A stretch of DNA of 64,000 bases from Corynebacterium comes (GCF_009734405.1 NZ_CP046453.1:1798001-1862000), one strand, 5' to 3'; shown: positions 1 to 10,337, counted from the first letter of the stretch. Notes: generated by a model not told the origin, from the letters alone. Program-made: numbers and translations.

Positions 1-1
1 C

Positions 2-253
2 GACCGCATCGAGCTCGACGTCGACGTCCAGCAACGCCCGGCGATCGGCGCCCTGACGATGGAGGACGGACAGTCCCTCAATGTCCTCAACTCGAACACC
101 ACCAGCGAAGGCTCCCTCACCGTCGACCTGAACAGCCCGCTTCCGGTCGACGGCCGCGTGTCCTACACCACCCGTGTCGTCTACGGCGGAGCGGATTCCG
201 ACGTCCGCGTGGTCCAGGACACCACCACCTCCCTGGCCTTCACCGACAGCTAA
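2..253 (+). CDS. C-terminal part of an unidentified protein, possibly CopC-like (5' end outside window)
   Basis: The frame is open from the window edge to a TAA at 251-253, giving about 83 C-terminal residues. They are rich in short beta-type segments (RIELDVDVQ, GSLTVDLNSPLPVDGRVSY, TTSLAFTD). The layout of a beta strand, a short 'G.L.V.L...L..DG...Y...V' stretch and a final strand resembles the end of a CopC-type copper-binding domain, but no copper ligand can be confirmed without the N-terminus. The next gene starts only 9 bases later, so the two are probably co-transcribed. That the frame is coding is fairly safe; the function is a guess. Confidence 0.5.
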   Translation, partial: DRIELDVDVQQRPAIGALTMEDGQSLNVLNSNTTSEGSLTVDLNSPLPVDGRVSYTTRVVYGGADSDVRVVQDTTTSLAFTDS

Positions 254-262
254 GGAACGATC

Positions 263-1924
263 ATGGCCTCCCCCCACCACCTCAAGTTCGACGGTGTCAG
301 CTTCACGTACCCGGGTTCTCTCCGGCGCGTGCTCACCGACATCACCTTCGCCGTGCCCTCCGAGCACGTGACCGGCCTGATCGGCGAGAACGGTGCGGGA
401 AAGTCGACCCTGCTGCATCTGGTCGCGGGGGTTCTGGAACCTGACGTCGGCGACATCACCACTCCACCCGTCACGGGTTTCATCGAACAGGAGACGCAGC
501 TTCCGCTCTCCTCGCCGGCCTCCGCGCTGATCGACGCCGCGGTGTCGGAGCTGCGGGACATCGAGAAGCAGATCGGCGACATCTCCGCGCGCCTGGCGGA
601 CGAGCCGGATCTGGCGGACGCATTTGACGCCGCGCTGGCCATGGCGGAGCAGACAGGCGTGTGGGAGCTGGACGCACGCATCGCTTCGGTACTGGCAGGT
701 CTGGGACTGGCGAAGGTGCCGCTGGAGACCAGGCTGGGTGACATGTCCGGAGGTCAGCGTCGTCGTTTCGCACTGGCCGCGCTCCTGCTGCGCCCGGTCG
801 ACGCGATGGTGCTCGACGAGCCGACGAACCACCTCGACGATGAGGGCGTGGACTTCCTGATCAACGAGCTCAAGGAATTCCGCGGCCCCGTGCTGGTGGC
901 CAGCCACGACCGTTTCTTCCTGGACAAGGCCGCCGATTCGCTCGTCGACCTGGATCCCGGGCTGGGTCATGAGGGCGGCACCGGAGAGGGCACCCGGCAG
1001 GGCACCCTGTTCACCGGATCCTTCACCGACTACCTGCAGTCCCGCGAGGACATCCGCCGCCGGTGGGAGGAGCTCTACGTGGCGCAGGAGCATGAGCGTT
1101 CCCGGCTGGAGAAGGCCTCGGACCAGGGTGAATCGGATATCTTCCACCGGGAGGTGTCCAAGTCGGAGTCACGGATCTCGGACAAGTTCTACGCCGACCG
1201 CGCCGCAAAGACGCTGGGCAACCGGCTGCGTTCCGCCCGCAACCGCCTCGAGGCCCTGGAACGGGACGAGCTTCCGCCGCCACCCGCCCGACTCACATTC
1301 CACGGCATCCCGGAGCACACCACGCTGGCCTCGCTGGGCGAGCCCGCCGTGGTGGCGAGGGATCTGTGGGTGGGCGACCGTCTGGGCCCCCTGACGGTGA
1401 CCGTCCAGCCGGGCGAACACTGGCTCGTCGAGGGCCCCAACGGCGCAGGAAAATCGACGTTCCTGAAGGCGGTGGAAGGCAAGATGCAGATCACCGAGGG
1501 TCTGCTGCGCATCCCTGAGGAGGTGAGCATCGCCCGGCTGAGCCAGGATGACGAATGGATTGACCTGGACACCCCGGCCGAGGAGATCTTCGCGGCGAAG
1601 GTGCCGCCGAAGTCCCCCACCCTCGTCGAGATGGGCCTGATGGATGCCGAGACCGCTGCCCGCCCCCTCGGCGAACTGTCACTGGGCCAGCGCAGGAGGG
1701 TGTCGCTGGGCGTCATCCTGGCGTCCCCACCGGACATTCTGCTTCTCGACGAGCCCACCAACCATCTCTCCCTCGCCCTCGCGGAGGAGTTGGAGGAGGC
1801 GTTGGAGGAGTTCCCGGGCACGGTGCTCCTGGCCACCCATGACCGGTGGATCCGCCGTCGGTGGGCGGTACGGACCAGCGGCCGCGGCAAGATACTCTCA
1901 CTGCCGGGCCGCCGGGACGATTAA
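263..1924 (+). CDS. ABC-F family ATP-binding protein
   Basis: The 553-residue protein has two ABC ATPase domains and no membrane segment, the ABC-F layout. Domain 1 has Walker A GENGAGKST at 41-49, signature MSGGQRRR and Walker B VLDEPTNHLDD. Domain 2 has Walker A GPNGAGKST near 391, signature LSLGQRRR and Walker B LLLDEPTNHLS. A charged linker (about 260-350) joins them. ABC-F proteins act on the ribosome as translation factors or antibiotic-protection factors rather than as transporters; which applies here cannot be told. AAGGA lies just upstream of the ATG. The stop overlaps the convergent lipoprotein gene by 4 bases. Confidence 0.92.
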   Translation: MASPHHLKFDGVSFTYPGSLRRVLTDITFAVPSEHVTGLIGENGAGKSTLLHLVAGVLEPDVGDITTPPVTGFIEQETQLPLSSPASALIDAAVSELRDIEKQIGDISARLADEPDLADAFDAALAMAEQTGVWELDARIASVLAGLGLAKVPLETRLGDMSGGQRRRFALAALLLRPVDAMVLDEPTNHLDDEGVDFLINELKEFRGPVLVASHDRFFLDKAADSLVDLDPGLGHEGGTGEGTRQGTLFTGSFTDYLQSREDIRRRWEELYVAQEHERSRLEKASDQGESDIFHREVSKSESRISDKFYADRAAKTLGNRLRSARNRLEALERDELPPPPARLTFHGIPEHTTLASLGEPAVVARDLWVGDRLGPLTVTVQPGEHWLVEGPNGAGKSTFLKAVEGKMQITEGLLRIPEEVSIARLSQDDEWIDLDTPAEEIFAAKVPPKSPTLVEMGLMDAETAARPLGELSLGQRRRVSLGVILASPPDILLLDEPTNHLSLALAEELEEALEEFPGTVLLATHDRWIRRRWAVRTSGRGKILSLPGRRDD

Positions 1925-2478
1925 GGAGCGGGCTCCGACTCCGGCTCCGGGGCCGTGGAGAAGTCCAGACACATCTGGGGCACCTGCTCCGGGGAGACCG
2001 TGTTGGTGATCAGGGTGCACGCCCAGGACTGGGACAGCTTCCAGGTGTCTCCCTCGTAGATGAACTCGACGTTCTCGGCCGGCTGTGCCTCATTTTCCGG
2101 GAGGATGAAGTTCACCGAGGCCAGCACCGAGTCCGGGGTGTAGCCGGGCAGCACCGGGTTGACCACCTGGAACTGGGCGCCGGACTCCGCCTGGGAGGCT
2201 GCCATGACGTCGAAGAGCTCGGGGGCCTGCTCGCCGCTCTGGACGGTGTTGACCTTCTCCTCCAGCGGGATGTTCGGGTCGGTGGCCCTGGCCAGAATCG
2301 CGTTGAGCTCCTCCGCGGTCGGCAGCGCGGGGGCCGCCGCAGTGGTGGTGGCGGCTGTCGTCTCAGTGGTGGCGGCGGTGGTGGTGGTGGCGCCGTTGCC
2401 CTCGTCGGAGCCGCAGGCTGTCAGCGCCAGTGCAGCACCGAGTGCGGCGGTGATCGCGGTGATCTTGGTCAGCTTCAC
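1921..2478 (-). CDS. Secreted lipoprotein with MTB12-like C-terminal domain
   Basis: The 185-residue protein starts with a lipoprotein signal peptide: MKLTK, a hydrophobic stretch, then lipobox LTAC with the acylated Cys at about residue 22. A Thr/Ala-rich spacer (about 30-50) follows, and then a globular domain resembling the C-terminal domain of mycobacterial low-molecular-weight antigen MTB12/CFP-2, with phrases such as AILARATDPNIPLEEKV and YEGDTWKLSQSWAC. Two Cys near the C-terminus (TWKLSQSWAC, PQMC) could form a disulfide outside the cell. GAGGAG lies upstream of the ATG. It is probably anchored in the outer face of the inner membrane; its role is unknown. Confidence 0.8.
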   Translation of the reverse strand: MKLTKITAITAALGAALALTACGSDEGNGATTTTAATTETTAATTTAAAPALPTAEELNAILARATDPNIPLEEKVNTVQSGEQAPELFDVMAASQAESGAQFQVVNPVLPGYTPDSVLASVNFILPENEAQPAENVEFIYEGDTWKLSQSWACTLITNTVSPEQVPQMCLDFSTAPEPESEPAP

Positions 2479-2606
2479 GGAAAAAGACTCTCCTCAGTTC
2501 GGGGCACCACTGGTCTTCGGATTCCGGTGCCCGCATTCGACACGATGGTACACGTTATGCATTTGTGACAACACTTTCCGGGGCCCTCCTGTGGCAGTGT
2601 GGTTCC

Positions 2607-3539
2607 ATGACCCGCATTGCGTTGCTGACCACCGGCGGCACCATCGCCTGCACCACCGACGACTCCGGGACCCTGCGCCCCACGGTCACCGGGCAGGAGC
2701 TTCTCGACGCCGTCGTCCACCTCCTCCCCCACCCCCTGACCTCGGCGGACATCACCGTCCGCGAGCTCACCAGGCTGGACTCCTCGGCCATCACCCTGGC
2801 AGATCTCGACGGCCTGATCGCTGCCGTGCACGAAGCCCTGGCCTCCCCGGACATCGACGGGGTGGTGATCACCCACGGCACCGATTCCATGGAGGACACC
2901 GCCTTCGCGCTCGACTGTTTCCACGCCGATGAGCGCCCCGTCGTGCTCACCGGCTCCCAGCGCGCCTTCGATCACCCGGGTTCCGACGGCCCCGGCAACC
3001 TCGTCGACGCCCTCCGTCTCGCCGCCGATCCGCTCGCCCGCCGTCAGGGCGCCCTCATCGCCTTCGGTGGCTGGACCATCCCCGCCCGCGGCGCCCTCAA
3101 GCGCCACACCACCGACCTCGACGGCTTCATGTCCGGCGTCCCGCGCGAATCCCGCCGCCCCGCGCCCGTTCCGGTCGCTCCCCTGGCCGGCTTCAACGTG
3201 CCCGTGCTCGCCTCCTGGGCCGGCGCCGACCGTTCGCTGGTCGACGCCGCCCTCGCCGCCGGAGCCCGAGGCCTCGTCGTCGAAGCCCTGGGTGCCGGGA
3301 ACATCGGCCCTGACATGGGCGCCGGCGTCGCCGACGCCCTCGACTCGGGTATCCCGGTGGTGATCACCACCCGGGTTCCCGCCGGCAAAGTCACCCTCGC
3401 CTACGGCGGCGGCGGAGGCGGCGCCACCCTGGGTTCCCGTGGCGCGATCAGCGCGGGCCATCTGCGGGCGGGACAGGCACGCATGGCGCTCGTCGCCGCA
3501 CTGGCGACCGGAAAAGACGTCCGCGACCTGCTGCTTTAG
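2607..3539 (+). CDS. ansA: L-asparaginase
   Basis: This 310-residue asparaginase/glutaminase-family amidohydrolase hydrolyses L-asparagine to aspartate and ammonia. The N-terminal TTGGTIA motif (residues 8-14) carries the first catalytic Thr. The second signature, HGTDSMEDTA, near residue 91 contributes the Thr-Asp pair. There is no signal peptide, which suggests a cytoplasmic enzyme. The frame opens earlier, at 2565, but the ATG at 2607 begins exactly at the family's usual N-terminus (MTRIALLTTGGTIA). It is transcribed divergently from the lipoprotein gene. Confidence 0.9.
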   Translation: MTRIALLTTGGTIACTTDDSGTLRPTVTGQELLDAVVHLLPHPLTSADITVRELTRLDSSAITLADLDGLIAAVHEALASPDIDGVVITHGTDSMEDTAFALDCFHADERPVVLTGSQRAFDHPGSDGPGNLVDALRLAADPLARRQGALIAFGGWTIPARGALKRHTTDLDGFMSGVPRESRRPAPVPVAPLAGFNVPVLASWAGADRSLVDAALAAGARGLVVEALGAGNIGPDMGAGVADALDSGIPVVITTRVPAGKVTLAYGGGGGGATLGSRGAISAGHLRAGQARMALVAALATGKDVRDLLL

Positions 3540-3639
3540 GCAGGCCACCCCCGATGGCCACCCCCTGTGTCGGGGTGGTGGCATAGCTTGAGTCTCGAAC
3601 ACACGAACGAGACACGCCTCGTGAGGAGGTGCCTATCCC

Positions 3640-4962
3640 TTGACCGCCACCCCTGCATCCTGGGCCATGCACAATCCCGACGATCCCATCGCCGTCGCCC
3701 GCCTGAGGACCATCGCCGCAGATCTCGATTTCTGGCGCACCTGTCTGCCGGCCACCTACGACCACAGCACTCCCCAGGACTGGACCACCATCGCCGCCCG
3801 ACTCACCCGTTCCACCGGGATGAGCAAACGTCACCTCACCGCAAACCTCGATGCCATGCAGACCCTTGACCGGCTTCCCGGCCTCAAGACGATGATCACG
3901 GCGAGGCCCCTGCTGGACATGTACCGGCTGACCGTCATCGACAAGGCCATCGCCGACGCCCACTCCGATCTCTATCACGACCCCGGTTACTGGCGGGTGC
4001 TCGACGAGGAACTCGTCGCCCGCTTCACCCCCAGCCGGCCCCAGCAGCTTCTTCCCGCCGCCGCAGACATCAGACGCGTCATCCAGGCGGTCATCCGTAT
4101 GCTGCAGGTCCCCGAAGTGCCGGAGGAGACGGATCCTGCCGCACTGCTGCGTTCACTCCCCGCAGCCACCCCGGGGCCCGAGGAGTACTTCCTGGATACC
4201 CTGGCCAACGGCGACATGCGCTTCGAGCTCACCCTCAACCAGGCCACCGGCAGCCTCGTCCATGACGCCGTCACCCAGGCAGCCCGGAGCAACGGAACAT
4301 CCAGGGCCCGCGCCATGGTCGACCTTCTGCTCAGCAACACCACGACCACAGTGACGCTCAACCTCTACCGGGCACACGATGTGGACTCCTCCCCCGTCTT
4401 CCACCCCACAGCAGGGGTCCTCACCTCCGAGGCCGCCGACACCCTCATCGACCTGGCCACCCTCACACAGGACATCGACCCTGCCCGCGACACTGACATC
4501 CCCGGCTACAGACCCAACGACTACATCCGTGCCTATCTCATCGGCCGGGACTGGGTCTGCCGCTGGCCTGACTGCAACAACTCAGCCCGCTGGTGCCAGC
4601 CCGACCACCGCATCAACTGGCCGGAGGGCCCGACTTCACCCTCTAACCTGGCCTCGCTCTGCCCTCACCACCACAACCGGAAGACCGACGTCCAGGCCGT
4701 CTACCTCCTGGACCACATCACCGGAGACGTCTACTGGCACTTCGCCGACGGCACCTACGCTGTTGATCGGGCAACCGGCCCACTGGCACCGACCGAGAAG
4801 CACTGGGTCCAGACCTTCAGCCAGCGTCGGGCACGTCGACAGGAATCCGCCGCCGCCCGGGCTGCCGCAGAGGAGTTCGAGGCCTATCAGCAGCTCAATG
4901 ACTCACCACCGGAACCAGAACCGCAGGCCCCTACCTCAGCCTTCCAGTGGCCGCCGAACTGA
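3640..4962 (+). CDS. DUF222/13E12-type protein with C-terminal HNH nuclease domain
   Basis: The 440-residue protein belongs to the actinobacterial DUF222 (13E12 repeat) plus HNH family. The N-terminal ~300 residues are alpha-helical. The HNH/zinc module lies at about 310-350: CRWPDC, then CQPDHRINW, then LCPHHHNRKTD, giving paired Cys ligands and the H...N...H catalytic pattern. The start is a TTG with an excellent Shine-Dalgarno (GAGGAGGT, 3623-3630) 9 nt upstream. These genes often occur in several copies per actinobacterial genome and their role is not settled. No transposase or terminal repeats surround it, so I do not call a mobile element. Confidence 0.85.
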   Translation: MTATPASWAMHNPDDPIAVARLRTIAADLDFWRTCLPATYDHSTPQDWTTIAARLTRSTGMSKRHLTANLDAMQTLDRLPGLKTMITARPLLDMYRLTVIDKAIADAHSDLYHDPGYWRVLDEELVARFTPSRPQQLLPAAADIRRVIQAVIRMLQVPEVPEETDPAALLRSLPAATPGPEEYFLDTLANGDMRFELTLNQATGSLVHDAVTQAARSNGTSRARAMVDLLLSNTTTTVTLNLYRAHDVDSSPVFHPTAGVLTSEAADTLIDLATLTQDIDPARDTDIPGYRPNDYIRAYLIGRDWVCRWPDCNNSARWCQPDHRINWPEGPTSPSNLASLCPHHHNRKTDVQAVYLLDHITGDVYWHFADGTYAVDRATGPLAPTEKHWVQTFSQRRARRQESAAARAAAEEFEAYQQLNDSPPEPEPQAPTSAFQWPPN

Positions 4963-4963
4963 G

Positions 4964-6313
4964 TCAGTCGTCCTGCTGTGCGAACCACTCCTCCCAGGCG
5001 AGGCTCGCCAGTGGGTCAGCCGCATGCAGATCCGGATCATCGATCGGAAAGGTACGGGTGACGCCAGGCCCGGTGGCGCGGGTCTCGAAGCGTACCGACA
5101 CGATGCCGTGGCCGGCGCCCTGGACCCAGCCGTGCCCGAAGTCCGGGTGGTGCACGTCCTGGGTGGCCCGCCAACCATCCTCGGTGGCTTCCCGGGTGAC
5201 CTCGACGACCTGGTCAGCCGCATGGTCGGTGGTGGGGACGATCTGGCGGTCCAGTTCCGGGAAGAGCACGTCCTGGCGGGCGGACTCCAGACCCGAGTAC
5301 CCGACCCCCACCAGCCGGATGGGCCCCACCTCGTCGGGATAGCGGACCAGTCGAAATGCGGTCGCCCGGAGGGTCGCCAGGTCATCGGTGGCGTAGGACA
5401 GGGTCGCGGAGCGGGACTCGATTCGGAAATCCGCCATTCTCAGCTTGACCGTGATGGTGCGGGAGCCGCGGCCGTCGAGAAGCAGGCGACGGTGGGCGGC
5501 TTCAGCGGCGCGGTTGATCGCGGCGTCGACCTCCGCGTGCGTGCTCAGGTCCCGGGGATAGGTGTGCTCGGCGGAGATCTGCTTCGCCTCCGCACGCGGG
5601 GCGACGGGACGGTCGTCGATGCCTCGGGCGAGGTTCCACAGCTGCGGTCCGGTGGTGCCGCCGAGGGAGATGGTGACCTCGCGTTCATGAAGGTCCGCGA
5701 GGTCGCCGATGGTGTGCACGCCGATCTGGGCGAGCCGCGCCTGCGTCACCGGACCGACCCCCCACAGCTCGGACACCGGCATGGGACGGAGGATCTCCAG
5801 CTGACGGTCCCCCGGGATGACGAAAGTGCCGTCCGGTTTGGCCCGTCCGGACGCGATCTTGGCGTACTGTTTACCGGTTCCTGCGCCGATCGACGAGGGC
5901 AGACCTGTCTCCTCCCAGATGTGCGCGCGCAGAGCATCGGCCCATCCGATGACTTCAGACTCGGTGGCGCCGACGAGTTCGGCGGGTTCCATGAAGGCCT
6001 CGTCGATGGACAACTGCTCGACGACGTCGACCCGTGAGGAGATCAGCTGGAAGACGCGTCTCGACGCCGCCGCGTAGACCGGCATCCTCGGTGCCACCAG
6101 CACCGCCGAATACCCGACGAGACGTGCGGCCTGCTGGGTGGGCATGGCGGAACGGGCTCCGAACCTGCGGGCCTCGTAGCTGGCACCCGCGACAACTCCC
6201 CTGCCGGACACGCCGGCGACCAGCACCGGGCGGCCCCGCAGCGTCGGGCGGGTCAGTTGTTCGACGGACGCGAAGAAGGCGTCCATGTCGATGTGGAGGA
6301 CCCAGCGTTGCAT
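4964..6313 (-). CDS. dinB: DNA polymerase IV (Y-family translesion polymerase)
   Basis: The 449-residue Y-family polymerase extends primers past damaged bases with low fidelity. The catalytic acidic residues lie in HIDMDAFFASVEQ (N-terminus) and LSIDEAF (about 105). The Phe pair after DMDA includes the expected steric-gate aromatic. A helix-hairpin-helix-like region (ELWGVGPVTQARLAQIGV) and the little-finger domain follow. The reading frame continues upstream without a stop, but the ATG at 6313 begins directly at the family N-terminus MQRWVLHIDMD. Five bases separate it from the EamA gene, so the two are probably co-transcribed with ileS. I saw no LexA-type operator. Confidence 0.93.
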   Translation of the reverse strand: MQRWVLHIDMDAFFASVEQLTRPTLRGRPVLVAGVSGRGVVAGASYEARRFGARSAMPTQQAARLVGYSAVLVAPRMPVYAAASRRVFQLISSRVDVVEQLSIDEAFMEPAELVGATESEVIGWADALRAHIWEETGLPSSIGAGTGKQYAKIASGRAKPDGTFVIPGDRQLEILRPMPVSELWGVGPVTQARLAQIGVHTIGDLADLHEREVTISLGGTTGPQLWNLARGIDDRPVAPRAEAKQISAEHTYPRDLSTHAEVDAAINRAAEAAHRRLLLDGRGSRTITVKLRMADFRIESRSATLSYATDDLATLRATAFRLVRYPDEVGPIRLVGVGYSGLESARQDVLFPELDRQIVPTTDHAADQVVEVTREATEDGWRATQDVHHPDFGHGWVQGAGHGIVSVRFETRATGPGVTRTFPIDDPDLHAADPLASLAWEEWFAQQDD

Positions 6314-6318
6314 GTCAC

Positions 6319-7134
6319 TCACCCTGCCCGACGACGCAGGACAATGGCGGCGATGACGAGCACGATGCCGAGCCCCTCCGCGACGCTGAGGAACTGGCCG
6401 AGCACGATGGCGCCGAGGACCGCCGCGCTGGCGGGCAGCAGGGCCTGCAACAACGCGAAGCCCGCCGGCCCTGCCATCCGCATGACGACCTGGTCGAGCG
6501 AATAAGGGATGACCGCGGACAACACCCCCAGCCCGAGGGCGAGGCCGAGAATCTGGGTCCCGGGCATGCTCACGTGCTCCGGCCGGACCAGCCAGACGAG
6601 GGGCAGGGACAGCACGGCGGCGGCGGTGAAACCGACGGTCATCGCAGCGCGCGGGTCGTCCTCCCCGCCGACGATGCGTGAGCCGACGACGATGTAGACC
6701 GCCCACATGGCGCCCGCGGCCAGTGCGAAGAGGACACCGGTGGCGGCGGTCGACCACACTGCGCCCGAGATGGTCACCACGCCGACGGCCGCGAGCACGA
6801 GCGCCAGCCAGTCACGGGCCGAGCGGGAGCCCACTGCGGCCACGAGCACTGGGCCGAGGAACTCGATGGCCACGGCGGTTCCCAGGGGGAGTCGCGCAAT
6901 GGCCTCGTAGAACGTCATGTTCATCCCGAGCGTGGCCACGCCGAACACGACGGCCCGCCACGTGAAGGACCGCAGGCCCGGTCGGTACAGCACCAGGAGA
7001 ATGAGTGCAGCTGCGGCGATGCGCATCCACGCCACGACGAGCGGCGGGAACTGACCGAACAGCCCGATGGCCACCGCCGCGCCCGCGTAGAGACTGAGCG
7101 AGGAGGCGACCATCACCGCCGGGGCGGCCCACAT
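6319..7134 (-). CDS. EamA/DMT-family membrane transporter
   Basis: The 271-residue protein is almost wholly hydrophobic, with about ten predicted membrane helices arranged as two EamA repeats, typical of drug/metabolite transporters of the RhaT/RhtA type. Substrates in this family are often amino acids or other small metabolites leaving the cell; the substrate here cannot be inferred. Its ATG shares one base with the ileS stop codon (TGATG), so translation is probably coupled to ileS. The C-terminus ends in a short basic tail (LRRRAG). Confidence 0.85.
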   Translation of the reverse strand: MWAAPAVMVASSLSLYAGAAVAIGLFGQFPPLVVAWMRIAAAALILLVLYRPGLRSFTWRAVVFGVATLGMNMTFYEAIARLPLGTAVAIEFLGPVLVAAVGSRSARDWLALVLAAVGVVTISGAVWSTAATGVLFALAAGAMWAVYIVVGSRIVGGEDDPRAAMTVGFTAAAVLSLPLVWLVRPEHVSMPGTQILGLALGLGVLSAVIPYSLDQVVMRMAGPAGFALLQALLPASAAVLGAIVLGQFLSVAEGLGIVLVIAAIVLRRRAG

Positions 7135-10100
7135 CAGACGGCGGCCTTCGTCACCCTCGCCTTCGTGCCCTTGACGACGTCGTGGGCGTCATCCCCCAGC
7201 TCCCCGGAGGTGACGTCGAGCTCCACGGCGAGCACCTCACCGGCGATGAGGTCGCGGTGACGTTCCGCCCATTCCTGCCTGTCGGCGGGAACGGACAGCA
7301 GGACGGTGATTCGATCGGAAACCTCCAGACCGGCGGCCTTACGGGCGTCCTGCAGGCCACGGATGACGTCGGCGGCCCAGCCCTCGGCCTCGAGTGCTTC
7401 GGTCAGTTCCATGTCGAGGACGACGAGGCCGTCGAGGCCGTCGATCCGGGCGGTGGAGTCCGGATTCGCCGCGACGAGACGCTCGGTGTACTCCCCCGGG
7501 TTCAGCTCGATGCCGTCGGCCACGACGGTATCGCCGACCCGCTCGTAGTTCCCCGCCTTGACGGCCTTGATCACTCGCTGAACGTCCCGGCCGAGGCGGG
7601 GGCCGGCGACCTTGGCGTTGACGACGACCTCGAAAGTGCCGACGGAGTCGACGTCGCTGGTCAGCTCGACGTTCTTGACGTTGACCTCGTCCCGGATGAT
7701 CGGGGCGAAATCGGCGAGCTGATCGGCGTCGGGAAGCGCGACGGTCAGGGAAGGCAGCGGCAGGCGGTTACGCAGCTTGTGGGACTTGCGGACCGAGGAG
7801 GCCGCAGAGCAGACGCCGCGGGTGGCGTCCATGGCGGCGACCAGTGCGGCGTCGGCGGGGAACTCTTCGGCGGACGGGAAATCAGCCAGGTGGACGGAGC
7901 GCCCACCGGTGAGGCCTCGCCAGATGACCTCCGACAGCAGGGGCAGCAACGGAGCGGAGACGCGGGTGAGCACCTCGAGCACGGTGTAGAGGGTGTTGAA
8001 GGCCTCCGGGTGCTCGGTGTCGCCGGCCCAGAACCGGTCACGGGAGCGGCGCACGTACCAGTTGGTCAGGGCGTCGGAGAACTGACGGACCGCGTCGGTG
8101 GCGTCGGCGATCTCGGCGTTGGCCAGGGACCTGTCGACGTCAGCGACCAGGTCATGCAACTTTGCCAGGATGTAGCGGTCGAGCACGTCGGTGGAGTCCA
8201 CGGACCACTCGGCCGGCTTCGAGGAGTACAGCTGCAGGAAGGTGTAGGCGTTCCACATCGGCAGCATCGCCTGGCGCACGCCCTCCCGGATGCCCTGCTC
8301 GGTGACGATGAGGTTGCCGCCGCGCAGGATGGGTGAGGACATGAGGAACCAGCGCATGGCGTCCGAGCCGTCGCGGTCGAAGACCTCGTTGACGTTGGGG
8401 TAGTTGCCCTTGGACTTGGACATCTTCAGTCCGTCGTCACCGAGGACAATTCCGTGGGCGACGACCTTGTTGAAGGCCGGGCGGTCGAAGAGGCCGACCG
8501 ACAGGACGTGCAGGAGGTAGAACCAGCCGCGGGTCTGTCCGATGTACTCGACGATGAAGTCCGCCGGGGCGTGGGACTCGAACCACTCCTTGTTCTCGAA
8601 GGGGTAGTGGAACTGGGCGAAAGGCATGGAACCGGAATCGAACCAGACGTCCAGGACGTCCGGGACGCGGCGCATGGTCGACCTGCCCGTCGGGTCATCC
8701 GGGTTGGGGCGGGTCAGCTCGTCGATGTAGGGGCGGTGCAGGGAGGTCGGGCGCACGCCGAAGTCCGCCTCGAGCTCATCGAGGGAACCGTAGACGTCGA
8801 TACGCGGGTAGTTGTCGTCGTCGGAGACCCAGGCCGGGATAGGCGAACCCCAGTAACGCGAGCGGGAGATGTTCCAGTCGCGGGCGCCCTCGAGCCACTT
8901 GCCGAACTGGCCGTCGCGGATGTGCTCCGGCATCCATTCGATCTCGTTGTGGTTGAGCTCGACCATGCGGTCGCGGATCTCGGTGACGTTGACGAACCAG
9001 GACGGCAGCGCCATGTAGATCAGCGGCTGCCCGGAACGCCACGAGTGCGGGTAGGAGTGCTCGATGGTGTCGTGGCGGAGCACACGTCCGGCGGCCTTGA
9101 GGTCGCGGATGATGTCCTTGTTGGCGTCGAAGACGAGCTGGCCGGCGTAGGGCGCCGCCTGCTCGGTGAACTTGCCGTCCATGTCGACGGGGATGACCAG
9201 CTCGATGTCGAGGGCCCTGCAGGCGGCCATATCGTCCTCACCGAAGGCCGGGGCCTGGTGGACGATACCGGTGCCGTCCTCCGTGGTGACGTAGTCGGCC
9301 GCCAGGACCTGGAAACCGTTGCTCAGATCCGGGAAGAAGTCGAAGATCGGCTCATAGCTCAGGCCGACGAGCTGGGCGCCGGCGAACGTGGCGACAACCT
9401 CGTGGTCCTCGCCCAGTTCCTTGGCGAAGTTGCCCACCAGGTTCTCGGCCATCAGCAGGGTACGGCCGGCGAACTCGGACTCCCCTCCGGCCCTGATCAG
9501 CGAGTAGTTGACCTCGGGGTGGACGGCCAGGGCCGAGTTCGAGGGCAGTGTCCACGGGGTGGTGGTCCAGGCGAGGGCGGCGGCGTGGGCAAGCTCGGGA
9601 TGATCCGCGAGGGTCTGCTCGGCGGCGGTGCCCGGACGGGCGCCGTTGAACGGGAAAGTGACGGTCAGCGCCGGGTCCTGGCGCATCTTGTAGGAGTCGT
9701 CGAGCCGTGTCTCCTGGTTGGACAGCGGAGTGTGCTCCGCCCAGGAGTACGGCAGGACGCGGAAGCCCTGGTAGATCAGACCCTTGTCGTAGAGCTCCTT
9801 GAATGCCCAGATCACGGACTCCATGTAGGTCAGATCCATGGTCTTGTAGCCGTTGTCGAAGTCCACCCAGCGCGCCTGACGGGTGACGTACTCCTTCCAC
9901 TCCTCCGTGTACTGCAGGACAGAGGTGGCGCAGTACTCGTTGAACTTCGCCAGACCCATGTCCTCGATCTGGCCCTTGTCGGTGATACCCAGCTGCTTCT
10001 CCGCCTCCAGCTCGGCGGGCAGACCGTGGGTGTCCCAGCCGAACACACGCGGCACGCGGTAGCCGGCCATGGTGCGGTAACGCGGGATGATGTCCTTGAC

Positions 10101-10337
10101 GTAGCCGGTGAGCAGATGCCCGTAGTGCGGCAGGCCGTTGGCGAAGGGCGGTCCGTCATAGAAGACGTACTCATCGCTGCCCTCGCGCTGGTCCAGGGAC
10201 GCCTGGAAGGTGTCGTCCTTGTCCCAGTAGGCGAGGACATTGCGTTCCATGTCGGGGAAACGGGTGGAACCACCGGTGAGGTCGACCTTCGGGTAGACCC
10301 CGCCCACGGCGGTTCTCTTCTGCTCGGGTGCGGACAT
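7134..10337 (-). CDS. ileS: Isoleucyl-tRNA synthetase (type 2-like)
   Basis: The 1067-residue class I aminoacyl-tRNA synthetase charges tRNA-Ile. The HIGH-type motif is [17 protein letters not shown] and the KMSKS loop is present as [10 protein letters not shown]. The HYGH form and the length fit the eukaryote-like IleS2 class rather than the ~930-residue bacterial IleS1. The frame opens at 10358, but MSAPEQ at 10337 is preferred because AAGGAAG (10349-10355) sits 11 nt before it and would otherwise be inside the gene. Expression is probably set by the T-box leader immediately upstream. Confidence 0.95.
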   Translation of the reverse strand: MSAPEQKRTAVGGVYPKVDLTGGSTRFPDMERNVLAYWDKDDTFQASLDQREGSDEYVFYDGPPFANGLPHYGHLLTGYVKDIIPRYRTMAGYRVPRVFGWDTHGLPAELEAEKQLGITDKGQIEDMGLAKFNEYCATSVLQYTEEWKEYVTRQARWVDFDNGYKTMDLTYMESVIWAFKELYDKGLIYQGFRVLPYSWAEHTPLSNQETRLDDSYKMRQDPALTVTFPFNGARPGTAAEQTLADHPELAHAAALAWTTTPWTLPSNSALAVHPEVNYSLIRAGGESEFAGRTLLMAENLVGNFAKELGEDHEVVATFAGAQLVGLSYEPIFDFFPDLSNGFQVLAADYVTTEDGTGIVHQAPAFGEDDMAACRALDIELVIPVDMDGKFTEQAAPYAGQLVFDANKDIIRDLKAAGRVLRHDTIEHSYPHSWRSGQPLIYMALPSWFVNVTEIRDRMVELNHNEIEWMPEHIRDGQFGKWLEGARDWNISRSRYWGSPIPAWVSDDDNYPRIDVYGSLDELEADFGVRPTSLHRPYIDELTRPNPDDPTGRSTMRRVPDVLDVWFDSGSMPFAQFHYPFENKEWFESHAPADFIVEYIGQTRGWFYLLHVLSVGLFDRPAFNKVVAHGIVLGDDGLKMSKSKGNYPNVNEVFDRDGSDAMRWFLMSSPILRGGNLIVTEQGIREGVRQAMLPMWNAYTFLQLYSSKPAEWSVDSTDVLDRYILAKLHDLVADVDRSLANAEIADATDAVRQFSDALTNWYVRRSRDRFWAGDTEHPEAFNTLYTVLEVLTRVSAPLLPLLSEVIWRGLTGGRSVHLADFPSAEEFPADAALVAAMDATRGVCSAASSVRKSHKLRNRLPLPSLTVALPDADQLADFAPIIRDEVNVKNVELTSDVDSVGTFEVVVNAKVAGPRLGRDVQRVIKAVKAGNYERVGDTVVADGIELNPGEYTERLVAANPDSTARIDGLDGLVVLDMELTEALEAEGWAADVIRGLQDARKAAGLEVSDRITVLLSVPADRQEWAERHRDLIAGEVLAVELDVTSGELGDDAHDVVKGTKARVTKAAV

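Noticed and set aside
2561..2580. TGTGACAACACTTTCC as a GlxR site before ansA
   Set aside because: Only one half-site (TGTGA) matches; the second half does not.
2565..2606. Upstream in-frame ATG for the asparaginase
   Set aside because: The added residues do not belong to the family, and the ATG at 2607 starts at the conserved N-terminus.
3558..3578. CCACCCC/GGGGTGG hairpin after ansA as a terminator
   Set aside because: Seven-bp stem without a T-run; too weak to call.
4379..6037. 552-codon plus-strand frame spanning the end of the DUF222 gene and dinB
   Set aside because: It crosses two real genes in another frame and strand and has no coherent domain.
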